16,411 nucleotides of DNA from CAYWMP01 sp964459445 (GTDB lineage Bacteria > Desulfobacterota > DSM-4660 > Desulfatiglandales > HGW-15): the NCBI GenBank assembly GCA_964459445.1, contig CAYWMP010000135.1:1-16411 (forward strand), read 5' to 3'. Every line of letters begins with the position of its first letter. Position 1 is the stretch's first letter. Under the pieces are notes generated by a model. The model saw only the letters and a program-made list of their open reading frames with translations. It searched no databases and was not told the origin of the DNA. A program made the translations under genes and the position numbers. Shown one piece after another: positions 15,202-16,411 of this stretch.

Positions 15202-15326
15202 CATAGGCTTTCAGAAAAAAATTTTGGCAAGGCCAGAGGGAGAAATCCGAATAAGTCGTACATATTAGTACGTCGTTGAGGATTTCGACCGATAACGCAG
15301 TCCAAAATCTTTTTATGGATGCCTAT
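15202..15326. repeat. 125-bp imperfect palindromic repeat element
   Basis: Nested inverted arms run along the element: ATAGGC/GCCTAT (15202-15207/15321-15326), the stretch 15214-15226 against 15302-15314 (12 of 13 paired), GAAATCC/GGATTTC (15242-15248/15280-15286) and CGTAC/GTACG (15257-15261/15268-15272). It has no coding potential. It lies between the terminator and the ribosome-binding site of the next gene, so read-through transcripts must contain this long hairpin. Confidence 0.7.
15249..15275. repeat. 27-bp palindromic repeat, copy 2
   Basis: It has the same GAATAAGTCGTACA-N5-GTACGTCG arrangement as 4181-4207, with a different 5-base centre. It forms the tip of the larger palindrome around it. 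Confidence 0.75.
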
Positions 15327-15346
15327 ATAAAAAGGAGGAGAAAACA

Positions 15347-16411
15347 ATGAATTTACAAAGACCCAATGCCAATGATGTGTCACAAACCTTTAACCGATCA
15401 AAAAATGTTGTACCTTCATCCGGACTCTGCTCCAGATGCGTGGATGGTTGCAGGGGCAATTGCGAGGTCTTCAAGGCCTCTTTCCGTGGAAGAGAAGTCA
15501 TTTACCCTTCACCCTTCGGGGATGTCACCGCGGGCGCGGACAAGAACTACCCGGTGGATTATTCGCATCTCAATATCTTCGGCTATGCCATGGGCGCGCG
15601 AGGGTTGGGTGTGGTTCATGGGACCCCTGATACCGCGATTTTTCCGGTTGTGAATACAGAGACCGCCTATGGATGGGAACAGAAGGTCAAAATGAAAGTC
15701 CCGGTTTTCACAGGTGCGCTCGGTTCTACGGATATAGCGCGAAAAAACTGGGAAGCCTTTGCCATGGGTGCGGCCGTCTCGGGGATCACCGTGGTCTGTG
15801 GAGAGAATGTCTGCGGTGTGGACCCTGAGCTCGAAATGAACGGCAATGGCAAAATAAAAAAATCTCCTGAAATGGATAAGAGAATTGAGACCTATAAAAG
15901 ATATCATCAGGGCTTTGGCGAGATCTTGGTCCAAATGAACGTGGAAGATACCCGCCTCGGTGTCGGCGAATATGTGTTGGAAAAACATGGATTGGATACC
16001 ATTGAACTCAAATGGGGACAGGGCGCGAAGTCCATTGGCGGTGAGATAAAGGTCGATGACCTTGATAGGGCCCTGGAGTTGCAGAAAAGGGGATATATCG
16101 TCACACCCGACCCATCTAGCGAAGTAAATCAGAGGGCCTTTAAAGCCGGAGCCATCAAGGAATTTGAAAGGCACTCCAGACTCGGATTTGTCGACCAGGA
16201 AACCTTCCTCTACGAAGTTCAGCGGCTGAGAGAGCTGGGGTTCAAGAGAATTACCCTAAAGACTGGTGCTTACGGATTAAGAGAACTCGCCATGGCTATT
16301 AAGTGGGGTACCCAGGCAAAGATAGATCTGGTCACCATTGACGGCGCCCCTGGAGGCACAGGCATGAGCCCCTGGAGAATGATGCAGGAATGGGGTATGC
16401 CCAGCATCTAT
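15347..16411 (+). CDS. FMN-binding glutamate-synthase-family protein, 3' end outside window
   Basis: The first 355 residues of a GltB-like FMN-binding domain protein are present, open to the window edge. AGGAGG at 15333-15338, eight bases before the ATG, fixes the start. Near the N-terminus, C28-x2-C31-x3-C35-x3-C39 could hold an iron-sulfur cluster. Glutamate-synthase hallmarks follow: GQGAKSIGGEI, then TLKTGAYG and the flavin-site block DGAPGGTGMSP. No N-terminal glutaminase domain is present, so ammonia or a separate subunit must supply nitrogen if it makes glutamate at all; relatives of this type are annotated only as glutamate-synthase-like. The protein is cytosolic. Expression is probably gated by the leader terminator and the GAF-ANTAR protein encoded just upstream. 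It is truncated only by the window edge. Confidence 0.88.
   Translation, partial: MNLQRPNANDVSQTFNRSKNVVPSSGLCSRCVDGCRGNCEVFKASFRGREVIYPSPFGDVTAGADKNYPVDYSHLNIFGYAMGARGLGVVHGTPDTAIFPVVNTETAYGWEQKVKMKVPVFTGALGSTDIARKNWEAFAMGAAVSGITVVCGENVCGVDPELEMNGNGKIKKSPEMDKRIETYKRYHQGFGEILVQMNVEDTRLGVGEYVLEKHGLDTIELKWGQGAKSIGGEIKVDDLDRALELQKRGYIVTPDPSSEVNQRAFKAGAIKEFERHSRLGFVDQETFLYEVQRLRELGFKRITLKTGAYGLRELAMAIKWGTQAKIDLVTIDGAPGGTGMSPWRMMQEWGMPSIY

Noticed and set aside
15509..16174. 221-aa open frame on the minus strand
   Set aside because: It is antisense to the clear glutamate-synthase-family coding sequence, has no family motifs, and is a by-product of its codon pattern.
1..16411. CRISPR array, prophage or complete insertion sequence
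   Set aside because: There are no regularly spaced direct repeats, no phage structural genes and no transposase or integrase anywhere in the window.

Overview
The window (16,411 bases, moderate GC) reads as chromosomal DNA of an anaerobic Desulfobacterota (deltaproteobacterial) lineage. This is inferred from the protein styles (adenosylcobinamide kinase CobU, an FMN-dependent glutamate-synthase relative with an N-terminal Cys cluster, a DUF1318 lipoprotein) and from several palindromic intergenic repeats. No database search was possible, so the genus is not claimed.

Layout. (1) 1-316: 3' part of tRNA-Ala(GGC), its intrinsic terminator, then a 217-bp MITE-like element with 32-bp terminal inverted repeats. 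(2) 744-3425: a large class III nucleotide cyclase with a degenerate second cyclase module, a CCHC zinc knuckle, TPRs, a coiled coil and two C-terminal membrane segments. (3) 3535-6874, minus strand: an unknown small protein, CobU, an MBL-fold hydrolase with a clear sigma70 promoter, and a DUF6901-like protein. A GC-rich composite of hairpins lies at about 4101-4324. (4) 6875-7070: a divergent promoter region whose two -35 boxes sit in a 10-bp inverted repeat. (5) 7071-14975, plus strand: a tight gene train of asnB, a zinc aminopeptidase-like lipoprotein, a YdbH/AsmA-like inner-membrane protein, a YnbE/YdbL-like (DUF1318) lipoprotein and a GAF-ANTAR RNA-binding regulator. (6) 14976-15346: a leader with a promoter, two small hairpins with AnnGnn hexaloops, a strong intrinsic terminator and a palindromic repeat. 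It precedes (7) an FMN-binding glutamate-synthase-family gene that runs off the window at 16411.

Main discovery. The leader at 15109-15196 has the layout of an ANTAR-controlled antitermination switch. Hairpin P1 has loop AATGAC and hairpin P2 has loop AAAGGC; both have A at position 1 and G at position 4. The 3' arm of P2 lies inside the 5' arm of a 17-bp terminator with nine Ts. The gene just upstream encodes a GAF-ANTAR protein, so regulator and RNA target are adjacent and the controlled gene is a nitrogen-assimilation-type enzyme. A second point of interest is the YdbH-YnbE-YdbL envelope system. Here the short YnbE-like lipoprotein head and the YdbL (DUF1318) domain are one polypeptide, and a signal-peptide-like stretch remains inside it.
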